NCBI GenBank assembly: GCA_003252455.1
Contig: QKED01000029.1
Coordinates: 1 to 64,000 of the forward strand
Length of the DNA: 64,000 nucleotides
From: Gammaproteobacteria bacterium
Lineage (GTDB): Bacteria; Pseudomonadota; Gammaproteobacteria; Thiohalomonadales; Thiohalomonadaceae
Direction: 5' to 3'
The notes under the pieces were generated by a model. That model did not search any database, was not told the origin of the DNA, and was given only the letters and a program-made list of their open reading frames with translations. The position numbers were made by a program, and so were the translations under genes. This document shows positions 1-8,776 of the stretch, in pieces; the first letter of the stretch is position 1; the number at the start of each line of letters is the position of its first letter.

Positions 1-31
1 CGATGTATTCCTGTGCGGCTTCGGTATCCAT
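1..31 (-). CDS. Partial reading frame cut by the left edge
   Basis: An ATG on the minus strand (start at 31) opens a frame reading MDTEAAQEYI before the window ends. It lies nine bases beyond the GTTAGAC end of the attC-like palindrome, which is how a gene typically begins in an integron cassette. Ten codons are too few to assign a function or even to be sure the frame is coding. Confidence 0.3.
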   Translation of the reverse strand, partial: MDTEAAQEYI

Positions 32-39
32 TATTTTTG

Positions 40-100
40 GTCTAACGTATTTAGGCTTTATACGCTGTGCGCCAGCATGGCGTATAAAGTCCTGTTGGAC
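40..100 (-). other. attC-like integron recombination site (candidate)
   Basis: A 61-bp imperfect palindrome. Its ends are GTCTAAC (40-46) and GTTGGAC (94-100), fitting RYYYAAC and GTTRRRY. Inside is a perfect 10-bp inverted repeat CTTTATACGC (56-65) / GCGTATAAAG (80-89), with AGG (53-55) able to pair with CCT (91-93) around a bulged T90. The core sites fit in either orientation. The minus orientation places a start codon immediately after the core, as in cassettes. No integrase gene or second attC is visible, and the spacer is less symmetrical than in textbook sites, so an ordinary inverted repeat remains possible. Confidence 0.4.
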
Positions 101-604
101 TAAGCCGCCCATCCGGTTGGCACGTGCTCTGCTATAGGGGGATTGTATTTTCAGCCTTCCTTGGTCGATGCCCCAGACGGGACATTGGAAGCCGATCTTC
201 ATCCTCTATCGGTGCATCGGGCTCGGGAGTTAGGGTCGTCAGTGACCCCAATCTAGCGCCATTACCGCTCATTGACCAGCCTCTGGCCGAGGGTGGCCCC
301 AGCCTGACGACTGTCCTGCGTCACGCTATCGGTATCGCCTCTCAGTCAGGCATCATCGTCGGCCTTCGCCTATCAACGCCCGTGCGACAAAGTCGGGGGC
401 GATGCGTCCGATGGGGTGGAGGTGCCCTTGTTGGCACTCGGTGCAGGGATGAACCTGTGTGCGTTCTCTAGCCGGACGGGGCTTGCAGCCCCGTCTGCAC
501 CCTTACCAAGCCACGCGCTAGATGGTAGACACAAACCGAACGATGAGACCCTTCAACATAAAAACAGTGGGTTACACCATAAAGAGGGTGGTGTGTATGG
601 TTCT
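101..604. other. Stretch without a convincing gene
   Basis: No frame here has both a plausible start signal and a recognisable product. The only long frame (124-471, plus) lacks a ribosome-binding site and looks random. The main structure is a perfect 8-bp stem, GACGGGGC (475-482) and GCCCCGTC (488-495) with a TTGCA loop, which resembles a REP-type palindrome rather than a terminator because no T-run follows. Confidence 0.5.
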
Positions 605-1171
605 CTAGGTACCCAAGGCCCTGGCCACCAGCCACGCCTCACCGAGGTTGCTACAGGGGGTGTAATGCAGGGGTTGGAGGTCGGGGAAGAGCCCCGGCAG
701 CTCGCCAAGCGCGAGGCGGTAGGCGGGGTTGCTCGGGCCGCCCCGGCCCGGCGGTCCGACCCAGGTCTGGTAGTAGAGCAGGCCACCGGGGGCGAGGGCG
801 GCGACGAGCGCCGCGCTGCGCTCTCGCAGGAGGAAGCGCGAGACGACGATGAGGTGGTAGCACCCTTCGCCGAGTGGCGCCTCGGCGAGGTCGCAGAGGT
901 GGGTGGTGATGGACGCGCCGAGCCCCTCGGCCTGCGCCTGACGGTCGAGGGCGGCGAGCGCCTCGGCACTGATGTCGAGCGCATCGACCCGCCAGCCGCG
1001 CCGTGCCAGCCAGAGGCTGGCGCCGCCCAGGCCGCAGGCGAGATCCAGTGCACGGCCCGCTGCGGGTAGCAACGCCGCATGGGCAACGAGGATCGCCGGG
1101 GGGGCGGCCTCGGCGCTGTCTGCCTGCTGGTAGCGGGCGTTCCAGCGTAGGGCGTCGGGGTGCTTGTCCAC
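605..1171 (-). CDS. Class I SAM-dependent methyltransferase
   Basis: A 188-residue protein with the Rossmann SAM-binding motif DLACGLGGAS near residues 43-52, followed by an acidic strand end (VDALDIS) and a post-motif APGGLLYYQTW. This is the layout of small TehB/UbiE-like methyltransferases; the substrate cannot be deduced. The start lies 3 bp after the stop of the upstream trkH, so it is probably the last gene of the trkH-trkA-trkH transcription unit. Whether it has any role in potassium uptake is unknown. Confidence 0.8.
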   Translation of the reverse strand: MDKHPDALRWNARYQQADSAEAAPPAILVAHAALLPAAGRALDLACGLGGASLWLARRGWRVDALDISAEALAALDRQAQAEGLGASITTHLCDLAEAPLGEGCYHLIVVSRFLLRERSAALVAALAPGGLLYYQTWVGPPGRGGPSNPAYRLALGELPGLFPDLQPLHYTPCSNLGEAWLVARALGT

Positions 1172-1173
1172 CG

Positions 1174-2625
1174 CTACTTACGCCAAAAATCGGGCGTAAA
1201 CAGCACCAACAGGGTGAAGATCTCCAGGCGCCCCATGAGCATGGCCAGGGAGAGCACCCACTTGGCCAGGTCGGAGAGTTCGGCGTAGTTGGAGGCGACC
1301 GCGCCGAGACCGGGGCCGAGGTTGTTGATGCAGGCGGCGACGGCGGAGAAGGCGGTGACCTGGTCGAGGCCGTCGGCCATGAGGATGAGCATAAAGAAGG
1401 TGAAGACGCCGACGTAGGTGGCGAAGAAGCCCCACACGGCATCGACCACGCGGTTGGAGAGGGGCTTGCCACCCACCTTGATGGTGATCACGGCGTTGGG
1501 GTGGATGAGGCGGCGCACCTCGCGCATCCCCTGCTTGAGCAGCAGCACCACGCGGATCACCTTCATGCCACCGCCGGTGGAGCCGGCACAGCCGCCGATG
1601 AAGCTGAGAAACAGCAGCAGCACGGGCAAAAAGGTCGGCCAGTTCTCGTAGTGCGTGGTGGTAAAGCCGGTGGTGGTGCCGATGGAGACCACCTGGAAGA
1701 TGCCGTGCAGCAGGGCGCGCTCGGCGGGGAAGAATTCGTAGAGCCAGAGCAGCAGGCAGGTGATGGAGGAGACCGCCACGAGGATGAAGAGGTAGGCCTT
1801 GAACTCGCTGTCTTCGCGGTAGATGCCGAGGTTCATGCGCCGCCAGGCGGTGTAGTGCAGGGCGAAGTTGACCCCGGAGACGAGCATGAAGACTACGGCG
1901 ATCATCTCGATCAGAGGGTAGTCGGCGAAGTAGGCCATGCTCGCGTCGTGGGTCGAGAAGCCACCGATGGCGACGGTGGAGAAGCTGTGGCCGATGGCGT
2001 CGAACAGGGTCATGCCGGCGGCCCAGTAGGCCAGGGCACAGGCGATGGTGATGGTGAGGTAGATGTACCAGAGCGCCTTGGCCGTCTCGGTGATGCGCGG
2101 GGTGAGCTTGCTGTCCTTCACCGGGCCGGGGGTCTCGGCGCGGTAGAGCTGCATGCCACCGATGCCGAGCATGGGCAGGATGGCCACCGCCAACACGATG
2201 ATACCCATGCCGCCGAGCCACTGGAGCTGCTGGCGGTAGTAGAGGATCGACTGCGGCAGGGCGTCGAGACCGACGATCACCGTGGCACCGGTGGTGGTGA
2301 GGCCGGAGAGGGACTCGAACACCGCGTCCGCCAGGTCCATCTCCAGGGCGTGGTCGTGCACGAAGGGGATGGCGCCGAAGGCGCCGAGCACGGTCCAGAA
2401 CAGCACCACCACCATGAAGCCGTCGCGCAGGCGTAGGTCCTTACGCACCCCGGCCACCGGCACCCAGATGATCATGCCGGTCACCAGGGTCACGGCGAAG
2501 GCGTAGGTAAAGGCGAACAGGGCACCGTCGGTGTACCACACCGAGACCGCCATGGGCGGCAGCATGGTGGTGCTGAAGATCATCAGCAATAGGCCGAGGA
2601 TGCGTTGAATCGCGGTGATCTGCAT
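1174..2625 (-). CDS. trkH: Trk potassium uptake protein, membrane subunit (copy 1)
   Basis: A 483-residue inner-membrane TrkH/KtrB/HKT-family channel subunit that imports K+ with the cytoplasmic NAD-binding subunit TrkA. Repeated M-P-M segments and the filter glycines are visible, for example [30 protein letters not shown] and [11 protein letters not shown]. The length is normal for the family. The protein begins [11 protein letters not shown], matching the start of the second trkH. It follows trkA by about 10 bp and precedes the methyltransferase by 3 bp, suggesting one operon. By eye it is a close paralog of the gene at 4097-5551. Confidence 0.95.
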   Translation of the reverse strand: MQITAIQRILGLLLMIFSTTMLPPMAVSVWYTDGALFAFTYAFAVTLVTGMIIWVPVAGVRKDLRLRDGFMVVVLFWTVLGAFGAIPFVHDHALEMDLADAVFESLSGLTTTGATVIVGLDALPQSILYYRQQLQWLGGMGIIVLAVAILPMLGIGGMQLYRAETPGPVKDSKLTPRITETAKALWYIYLTITIACALAYWAAGMTLFDAIGHSFSTVAIGGFSTHDASMAYFADYPLIEMIAVVFMLVSGVNFALHYTAWRRMNLGIYREDSEFKAYLFILVAVSSITCLLLWLYEFFPAERALLHGIFQVVSIGTTTGFTTTHYENWPTFLPVLLLFLSFIGGCAGSTGGGMKVIRVVLLLKQGMREVRRLIHPNAVITIKVGGKPLSNRVVDAVWGFFATYVGVFTFFMLILMADGLDQVTAFSAVAACINNLGPGLGAVASNYAELSDLAKWVLSLAMLMGRLEIFTLLVLFTPDFWRK

Positions 2626-2634
2626 GGTGTTTAC

Positions 2635-4008
2635 TTAGAAGAAGTGGAACCCGACCGAGAAGAGCTGTTCGACTTCCTTGATCCGCCCCTTGTCCACCAG
2701 GAACAGGATGACGTGGTCGCCATCCGCCACGCGGGTGTCGTGGTGCGCCACCAGTACCTCGTCACCGCGTACCAGGGCGCCGATGGTGACCCCCTTGGGC
2801 AGGGCGATCTCCTCGATGGTGCGACCGACGATGCGCGAGGTGGCGGGGTCGCCGTGGGCCACCGTCTCCATCGCCTCGGCGGCGCCGCGGCGCAGGGAGT
2901 GGACCATGGCCACGTCGCCCTGGCGCACATGCGCCAGCAGCGAGCCGATGGTGGCCTGCTGCGGCGAGATGGCGATATCGATCTCGCCGCTCTCCACCAG
3001 GTCGACATAGGCGGCACGGTTGATCAGCGCCATCACCTTGCGCGCGCCGAGGCGCTTGGCCAGCATGGCGGAGAGGATGTTGGCCTCGTCGTCGTTGGTC
3101 AGGGCGCAGAAGACGTCGGTCTGCTCGATGTTCTCGTCCTGCAGCAGCTCCTCGTCGGCGGCGTCGCCGTGCAGCACGATAGCGCGCGAGAGCTGCTCGG
3201 AGAGCAGACGGGTGCGCTGCGGGTTGTGGTCGATGAGCTTCACCTGGTAGCGCCCCTCCAGGGCCGCGGCCAGGCGCCGCCCGATGTTGCCGCCACCGGC
3301 GATCATCACCCGGCGCACGCGCTTCTCACTGCGGCGCAGCTCGCCCATCACCGCGGGGATGTCCTTCTTGGCGGCGATGAAGAAGACCTCGTCGTCCGCC
3401 TCCACCACCGTGTGGCCATCGGGGTTGATCGCCTTGCCCCGGCGGTAGATGGCCGCCACACGGGTATCCACGTTGGGCATGTGGCGGCGCAGGGTCTGCA
3501 GCTCGTGGCCCACCAGCGGACCACCGTAGTAGGCCTTCACCGCCACCAGCTGCACCTTGTCGTCGGCGAAGCCGAGCACCTGCAGGGCGCCGGGGTACTC
3601 GATGAGGTGGTAGACGTAGTCGGTCACCAGCTGCTCGGGGCTGATGATGTGGTCGATGGGCAGCGCCTCGGGCTTGAACAGGTCCGGGTAGTGCAGATAG
3701 GCCTGGGAGCGCACACGGGCGATCTTGGTCGGGGTGTGGAACAGCGAGTAGGCGATCTGACAGGCGACCATGTTGGTCTCGTCGGAGTTGGTCACGGCGA
3801 TGAGCATCTCCGCGTCCTCGGCCCCGGCGCGCAGCAGCACGTCCGGGTGCGAGGCGAGCCCCTGCACGGTGCGCAGGTCGAGGCGGTCCTGCAGGTTGCG
3901 CAGCAGGACGTCGTTGGTGTCGACCACGGTGATGTCATTGGCCTCGTTGACCAGGTGCGAGGCGAGTGAGGAGCCGACCTGACCGGCACCGAGAATGAGG
4001 ATTTTCAT
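2635..4008 (-). CDS. trkA: Trk system NAD-binding regulatory subunit TrkA
   Basis: A 457-residue peripheral subunit that gates TrkH in response to nucleotides. It has two RCK units. The first Rossmann motif is [13 protein letters not shown] (residues 7-19) and the second is [13 protein letters not shown] (about residues 238-250); each is followed by a TrkA_C domain. The length matches the family. It sits between two trkH genes on the same strand. In many gammaproteobacteria trkA follows rsmB or ntrYX; here it has been separated from that block at 22-28 kb. Confidence 0.95.
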   Translation of the reverse strand: MKILILGAGQVGSSLASHLVNEANDITVVDTNDVLLRNLQDRLDLRTVQGLASHPDVLLRAGAEDAEMLIAVTNSDETNMVACQIAYSLFHTPTKIARVRSQAYLHYPDLFKPEALPIDHIISPEQLVTDYVYHLIEYPGALQVLGFADDKVQLVAVKAYYGGPLVGHELQTLRRHMPNVDTRVAAIYRRGKAINPDGHTVVEADDEVFFIAAKKDIPAVMGELRRSEKRVRRVMIAGGGNIGRRLAAALEGRYQVKLIDHNPQRTRLLSEQLSRAIVLHGDAADEELLQDENIEQTDVFCALTNDDEANILSAMLAKRLGARKVMALINRAAYVDLVESGEIDIAISPQQATIGSLLAHVRQGDVAMVHSLRRGAAEAMETVAHGDPATSRIVGRTIEEIALPKGVTIGALVRGDEVLVAHHDTRVADGDHVILFLVDKGRIKEVEQLFSVGFHFF

Positions 4009-4096
4009 CGTTGTTCTACCTCCCGGTGGCGGGTGACGGCGTGGGCGCCGATTGTAGCGCAGGGGTTGGGGTGATGCATGACTTGAGCACCTCGTG

Positions 4097-5551
4097 TCAG
4101 CGCCGCCAGAAGGCGGGCGAGAGGATCACCAGCAGGGTGAAGATCTCCAACCGCCCCATGAGCATGGCCAGGGAGAGGATCCACAGATCCAGGTCGGAGA
4201 GCGAGGAGAAGTTGGCCGCCACCTGGCCCAGTCCCGGGCCGATGTTGTTGATACACGCGGCCACGGCAGAGAAGGCGGTCACCTGGTCGAGCCCATCGGC
4301 CATGAGGATGAGCATGAACAGGGTGAAGACCCCCACGTAGGTGGCGAAGAAGCCCCACACCGAATCCACCACCCGGTTGGGCACCGGTTTGCCGCCGAGC
4401 TTGATGGTGATCACCGCGTTGGGGTGGATCAGCCGGTCCACCTCACGCAGCCCCTGCTTGAGCAGCAGCACCAGGCGGATCACCTTGATGCCGCCGCCGG
4501 TGCTCCCGGCACAGCCACCAAGGATGCCCATGAACAGCAGCAGCACCGGCACGAAGGTGGGCCAGGTGTCGAACGCCGCGCTGGTAAAGCCCGCCGTGGT
4601 ACCGATGGAGACCACCTGGAAGAAGCCCTCCAGCAGGTCACCCTGGGCGTTGGGATAGATGTGGTAGACGTAGAGCAACAGACTGGTGAGCCCCCCTACC
4701 GCCAGATAGAGGAAGAGGTAGGCCTTGAACTCACTATCCTCGAAGTAGCTACCCACGCTGCGCCGACGCCAGGCGCTGAAGTGGAGGGCGAAGTTGACCC
4801 CCGAGAGGAGCATGAAGACGATGGCCACCACCTCGACGGCGGGCTTGTCGTCGAAGTAGCCCATGCTCGCATCGTGGGTGGAGAAGCCGCCCAGCGAGAG
4901 GGTGGCGAAGCTGTGGCCGATGGCGTCGAACAGGCTCATACCGGCGGCCCAGTAGCCCAGGGCACAGGCCAGGGTCAGGGTCAGGTAGACATACCAGAGC
5001 GCCTTGGCCGTCTCGGTGATGCGCGGGGTGAGCTTGCTGTCCTTGATCGGCCCCGGCGTCTCGGCACGGTAGAGCTGCATGCCGCCCACCCCGAGCATCG
5101 GCAACACCGCCACCGCCAACACGATGATGCCCATGCCACCGAACCACTGGAGCTGTTGGCGGTAGTAGAGGATCGACTCGGGCAGGTGGTCGAGGCCGAC
5201 GATCACCGTGGCCCCGGTGGTGGTGAGGCCGGAGATGGACTCGAACACCGCATCCGCCAGGTCCATCTGCAGGGTGCTGTCCTCGACGAACGGGAGTGCC
5301 CCGAACACCCCGAGCACACTCCAAAACAGCACCACCACCATGAAACCGTCACGGATACGCATCTCGCGCCGGGTGCGCGCCACCGGCAACCAGAAGGCCA
5401 GGCCGGTGATGAGGGTGAGACCGAAGGCGTGGACAAAGGCGTCCGTGGCGCCATCCGCATACCAGAGCGAGACCAGGATCGGCGGCAGCATAGTGGTGCT
5501 GAAGACCATCAGCAGCAGCCCGAGGATGCGCTGAACGGCGGATATCTGCAT
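4097..5551 (-). CDS. trkH: Trk potassium uptake protein, membrane subunit (copy 2)
   Basis: A 484-residue TrkH paralog with the same filter segments as copy 1 ([37 protein letters not shown]). The frame is open to 5740, but the start at 5551 is preferred: it gives [11 protein letters not shown], aligned to copy 1, and has AAGGAG upstream. It is the first gene of trkH-trkA-trkH. Two similar channel subunits around one TrkA suggest either a recent duplication or paired isoforms sharing TrkA, like TrkH/TrkI in Halomonas. It could differ in affinity or ion response, which the sequence alone does not show. Confidence 0.93.
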   Translation of the reverse strand: MQISAVQRILGLLLMVFSTTMLPPILVSLWYADGATDAFVHAFGLTLITGLAFWLPVARTRREMRIRDGFMVVVLFWSVLGVFGALPFVEDSTLQMDLADAVFESISGLTTTGATVIVGLDHLPESILYYRQQLQWFGGMGIIVLAVAVLPMLGVGGMQLYRAETPGPIKDSKLTPRITETAKALWYVYLTLTLACALGYWAAGMSLFDAIGHSFATLSLGGFSTHDASMGYFDDKPAVEVVAIVFMLLSGVNFALHFSAWRRRSVGSYFEDSEFKAYLFLYLAVGGLTSLLLYVYHIYPNAQGDLLEGFFQVVSIGTTAGFTSAAFDTWPTFVPVLLLFMGILGGCAGSTGGGIKVIRLVLLLKQGLREVDRLIHPNAVITIKLGGKPVPNRVVDSVWGFFATYVGVFTLFMLILMADGLDQVTAFSAVAACINNIGPGLGQVAANFSSLSDLDLWILSLAMLMGRLEIFTLLVILSPAFWRR

Positions 5552-6184
5552 AGCGACGCAAGCTCCTTTACAAGCCAGGGTGGGCCGTCTCGGGAGCGAC
5601 ACACCGGCACACGGGTACAACCCCCACCCACCAGAGCGATGAGGCCATCCTAGGGGTGCGAGCGACTGCGTGGTGCGGTGCCCCCCCTTGGCGCCGCACG
5701 GCGCAGGGGAGGTCGAATTATGGTTATGGTCCAGCCCCACCCCAGCACAGGCGCGGCTGGGGGAGAGTTGGCGGCAAAGTGTAGACCAATATCCCCCGAT
5801 GTATAGCGTGTTTTTTTACCCCCGCCAGGCCCGGCACCAGGCACCGCCACGCCCGCCGAAGCTCCCTCCCCTACCCGGCCCCAGACAACGGCGCCCTCAT
5901 TCCAACCGCACGACCCTGGATTAAGTCCCCTCCTCGCCGGCCATCCACAAAGCGCGACCCAAAACACAAAGTGGCGGGCTTTTTGCTGACTCCTGTGCAG
6001 GGTGGGACCCAGCAGCCCAAACCCCGCCCCAACACGCCCGATCGTCGTCGCCATGTGTATCGGATGCGCCAATCGTGCGTGCTATTCGCGCCAACTTGTC
6101 TGATTCGTGCCAATCGCCAGACCGCAGAGTCACATCGAGCGAGGCCGCAGACCCGCGCTGCACTACACAGGAGGACCCCCACCC
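5552..6184. other. 633-bp divergent intergenic region
   Basis: This separates leftward trkH from the rightward small gene at 6185 and should hold both promoters. An inverted repeat with arms GTGCGG and CCGCAC lies near 5673-5700. Near 6067-6118 the motif GCCAA recurs in a short imperfect direct-repeat setting. No convincing -35/-10 pair or coding frame was recognised; the listed open frames overlap on both strands and lack start signals. Confidence 0.4.
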
Positions 6185-6490
6185 ATGGTTGCAATGACAA
6201 AGGGGACTGTCGAAGAGCAGATCCTCTCCTATATCCGCCGACAAGGCGGCATGACCCTCGCTACCACGCGTAGCGCCTACCGCGAGCTGGAGTACCGCGA
6301 CGGGCGCTGGTGGCTCATCACCGGCGACTCCCGCTCCGGCCGCGAACGCCAACAGCCCTGGAGCCCGGAACAGGCCCTCGGCGCCATCACCCTGCGCGCC
6401 CGCGAGGTGCTGCACGCCTTCGAGCAGGACCAACAGATGCCCATGCAGGAGGTGTTGAGCTGGGTCGAGGCGGTCTACGGCGAGGGTTGA
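6185..6490 (+). CDS. Small conserved-type protein of unknown function
   Basis: A 101-residue, probably cytoplasmic protein beginning MVAMTKGTVEEQILSYIRR. The frame opens earlier (6107), but the start at 6185 has the strong site AGGAGGA 8 bases upstream. The sequence has helical charged segments and a central RDGRWWLIT stretch, with no signal peptide, membrane segment or known motif. Coding status is supported by the ribosome-binding site. Function not recognised. It stands alone, 87 bp before the CRISPR-like repeats. Confidence 0.6.
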   Translation: MVAMTKGTVEEQILSYIRRQGGMTLATTRSAYRELEYRDGRWWLITGDSRSGRERQQPWSPEQALGAITLRAREVLHAFEQDQQMPMQEVLSWVEAVYGEG

Positions 6491-6576
6491 GCGTTTCCCG
6501 CACAAACCGATGCCCCTCGATGGGAGCCGCAAAGCCCCCCTGCCACCCCATGGAGTGCACACCTCGGCGTGCGCGC

Positions 6577-6686
6577 GCTTAATGAGGCCGCGGCGGGGGG
6601 CCGCGGATAACCCGGCTGACGTGCTCCTTGGCGCGGGTGATCGCCACATAGCTTCAATGAGGCCGCGGCGGGGAGCCGCGGATAAC
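6577..6686. CRISPR. Two-repeat CRISPR remnant with one 39-nt spacer
   Basis: Two near-identical direct repeats, 6577-6611 (35 nt) and 6651-6686 (36 nt), differ only by one missing C and one G/A change. Each contains a 7-bp stem CCGCGGC/GCCGCGG around a 5-nt loop and ends in GGATAAC, and the second begins GCTTCAATGAGG; that is the shape of a palindromic CRISPR repeat. The 39-nt interval (6612-6650) is unique and, on the minus strand, reads through 13 codons as YVAITRAKEHVSR. No cas gene lies in the window. A dispersed palindromic repeat pair is the alternative. Confidence 0.6.
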
Positions 6687-6699
6687 GGGGGGCTCGACG

Positions 6700-6763
6700 G
6701 TAGGAGCGGGCCATGCCCGCGATGGGGTGGGCCCGAGCATCGCGCCCATGGGGACGCTCCTAC
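6700..6763. repeat. REPIN-like inverted pair of REP sequences
   Basis: GTAGGAGCG opens at 6700 and its reverse complement CGCTCCTAC closes at 6763. Each arm (6700-6723 and 6739-6763) is itself a small palindromic REP unit of the GTAGGAGCG...CGCGAT type known from Pseudomonas and relatives. The two face each other across 15 bases, which is the REPIN arrangement. Such elements are moved by RAYT transposases; none is visible here. Confidence 0.65.
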
Positions 6764-6855
6764 GATGAGCATAAGGTGGGAGTGGCTGGTACCGAAGCGC
6801 TGCCTCGGCACTCTGTCCGCCGCTTTCCGTGCGTGGGCCTAGAGTCAGATGCGGG

Positions 6856-7422
6856 CTACTTCTGCCCCTCACCCACAATAACGCTCGGGTCCATCTCACC
6901 CATGTTGGGCAGTTGGTGGGCAATGCCTTTGTGGCAGTCGATGCAGGTCTTGCCGGCGGCGAGGCCCTCTTCGTGCTGGGTGCGGCCACGGCGCCCCTGC
7001 TTGGTGTAGTCCATCGAGCCGAAGTCGTGGCAGTTGCGGCACTCGCGCGAGTCGGTGCGCTTCATCGTGCGCCAGACGTTCTGCGCCAGCTCCAGGCGGT
7101 GGGCCTCGAACTTCTCCCGTGTGTCGATGGTACCCATCATCTTGTGCCACAGCTCGTTGCTCGCCTGGATCTTGCGCACCATCTTGTGCGTCCACTCCCT
7201 GGGCACGTGGCAGTCGGGACAGGTGGCGCGCACCCCGGTGCGGTTGGCGTAGTGGATGGTGGTGCGGTACTCGGCGTAGACGTTCTCCTTCATCTCGTGG
7301 CAGGTGATGCAGAACGCCTCGTTGTTGGTCATCTCCATGGCGGCGTTGAAGCCGCCCCAGAAGAGGATGCCCGCGATAAAGCCGATGAACAGCAGGGCGA
7401 TGACGGATCGCTTGATGGCCAT
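6856..7422 (-). CDS. napC: Periplasmic nitrate reductase tetraheme c-type cytochrome NapC
   Basis: A 188-residue NapC/NirT-family quinol dehydrogenase, anchored by one N-terminal helix (about residues 5-25), which passes electrons from quinol to NapB/NapA. Four CXXCH heme sites are visible: CITCH, CPDCH, CRNCH and CIDCH. The start at 7422 (MAIKRSVIALL) is chosen because AAGGGG lies 8 bases upstream; an ATG at 7428 is too close to that site. It is the last gene of napFDAGHBC, following napB after a 17-bp gap. Confidence 0.95.
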   Translation of the reverse strand: MAIKRSVIALLFIGFIAGILFWGGFNAAMEMTNNEAFCITCHEMKENVYAEYRTTIHYANRTGVRATCPDCHVPREWTHKMVRKIQASNELWHKMMGTIDTREKFEAHRLELAQNVWRTMKRTDSRECRNCHDFGSMDYTKQGRRGRTQHEEGLAAGKTCIDCHKGIAHQLPNMGEMDPSVIVGEGQK

Positions 7423-7439
7423 GTGCATGTCCCCTTGGC

Positions 7440-7889
7440 TTAGTGGGCGGTGATCGCTTCGACCGGCTTGAAGGTGTTCTCCACCAGCGGTTTGGCGTCG
7501 ACCTGTGGGACGTGGCACTGGGTGCAGAAGTAGCGCCGTGCGGCGACATTGGCGTGCACGTCGCCATCGCGATCGCTGAAGTGGGTCTGGCTGATCTTGG
7601 TCGCCTTGGCCTGTTTGTAGTTGGCCCAGCTGTGGCAGCTCAGGCACTTGTTGAACTTGAGGTTGACCTGATAGCCGTCGATCTGGTGCGGGATGAGCGG
7701 CGGCTGCTGCACGAAGTCGCGGTCGATGGGCTCGCGGTCGGGCTGCCAGGTCTGCACCTCGGGCTCGACCGCACCACCCTCGATCGGGGTGGCACCGCGC
7801 AGTGACTGCACCTCTGCCTTGCCCAGCACGGGGAGCACGAGGCCCCCGGCGAGCACGCAGATCAGGACCGAGATCACTCTCCTCTTCAT
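7440..7889 (-). CDS. napB: Periplasmic nitrate reductase diheme cytochrome subunit NapB
   Basis: A 149-residue secreted cytochrome that transfers electrons from NapC to the NapA catalytic subunit. A Sec-type signal peptide occupies about residues 1-25, and two heme-binding CXXCH motifs are present (CLSCH, CTQCH), with the conserved PPLIPHQIDGYQ segment before the first. The length is typical. It starts 2 bp after napH ends and is followed by napC. Confidence 0.96.
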   Translation of the reverse strand: MKRRVISVLICVLAGGLVLPVLGKAEVQSLRGATPIEGGAVEPEVQTWQPDREPIDRDFVQQPPLIPHQIDGYQVNLKFNKCLSCHSWANYKQAKATKISQTHFSDRDGDVHANVAARRYFCTQCHVPQVDAKPLVENTFKPVEAITAH

Positions 7890-7891
7890 GG

Positions 7892-8776
7892 CTATTCCCC
7901 CTCCGGTCGTTTCAGGTTTTTTAGCGCTTCGCTGGCGACGGCGGTACGGCCACCGAAGGCGAAGACGTGTTGACTACAGACGTCGATACAGCGTCCGCAG
8001 TTGGTACAGTGGCCATCGAGGATGGCGACCCTCGGTCCCTCCCCCTTGAGCGCGGGGCGGATCACCTGCGGCTCGGGGCAGACCTCGAAACACTCCATGC
8101 AGTCGTTGCAGGCGGCGCGGTTGGGCGTGCCCACGCGCAGTGGCGCGACGCGCCCCAGCTCGCCGTAGAGCGCGCCGAGCGGGCAGAGGTGGCCGCACCA
8201 GCCCCGGCGCATCAGGAGCAGGTCGAACAGGCCGAGTAGCAAGAGCGCGAGCAGGCCGCCGTAGAGGCCGAAGATGAGCAGGCGCGAGGCGAGGGAGACG
8301 GGGTTGAGCCACTCCCAGGCGGGCTGACCGACGAACAGGGCGGTGAGCAGCACGGCGCCGAGCAGCCAGAGGCGACTGCTGCGCGCCAGGTGCAGGCGGC
8401 CCTTGAGGCCGAGTTTGCGATGCAGCCAGTGGGCGGCGTCGGTGACCACGTTGACCGGGCAGACCCAGCTACAGAAGACCCGCCCGCCGAGCAGGGCGTA
8501 GAGGCCGATTACCACAGCAGTGCCGATGAACGCCTCGGCCAGCGGCCACTGCCCGGCGGCGAGCAGCTGCGCCATCAGCAGTGGGTCGGTCATGGGGATG
8601 GTGTCGAGCAGCAGGCTCGATGAGAGGCTGCCCTTGATGAGCCAGACACCGGTCAGCGGGCCGAGCAGGAAGAGGCCGATGACCGAAAGCTGACTCAAAC
8701 GGCGCAGCAGGAGATAGCGGTGGGCGTGCCACCAGCCGAATTTGTGTTGAGCCTCGACGCCCGGCCAGCCCATCAC
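7892..8776 (-). CDS. napH: Quinol dehydrogenase membrane component NapH
   Basis: A 294-residue inner-membrane iron-sulfur protein that with NapG forms a quinol-oxidising branch to NapA. It shows about four membrane helices, the paired CX3CP motifs FCSWVCP and WCGHLCP, and two C-terminal ferredoxin-type clusters ([14 protein letters not shown] and [11 protein letters not shown]). The start overlaps the napG stop by four bases (ATGA), so the two are translationally coupled. Confidence 0.95.
   Translation of the reverse strand: MMGWPGVEAQHKFGWWHAHRYLLLRRLSQLSVIGLFLLGPLTGVWLIKGSLSSSLLLDTIPMTDPLLMAQLLAAGQWPLAEAFIGTAVVIGLYALLGGRVFCSWVCPVNVVTDAAHWLHRKLGLKGRLHLARSSRLWLLGAVLLTALFVGQPAWEWLNPVSLASRLLIFGLYGGLLALLLLGLFDLLLMRRGWCGHLCPLGALYGELGRVAPLRVGTPNRAACNDCMECFEVCPEPQVIRPALKGEGPRVAILDGHCTNCGRCIDVCSQHVFAFGGRTAVASEALKNLKRPEGE

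Noticed and set aside
124-471. 115-codon plus-strand frame near the left edge
   Set aside because: No ribosome-binding site, random-looking composition and no family resemblance.
1003-2436. 477-codon open frame on the plus strand
   Set aside because: It is the antisense shadow of trkH and the methyltransferase in high-GC DNA; its His/Gly/Asp-rich product has no start signal.
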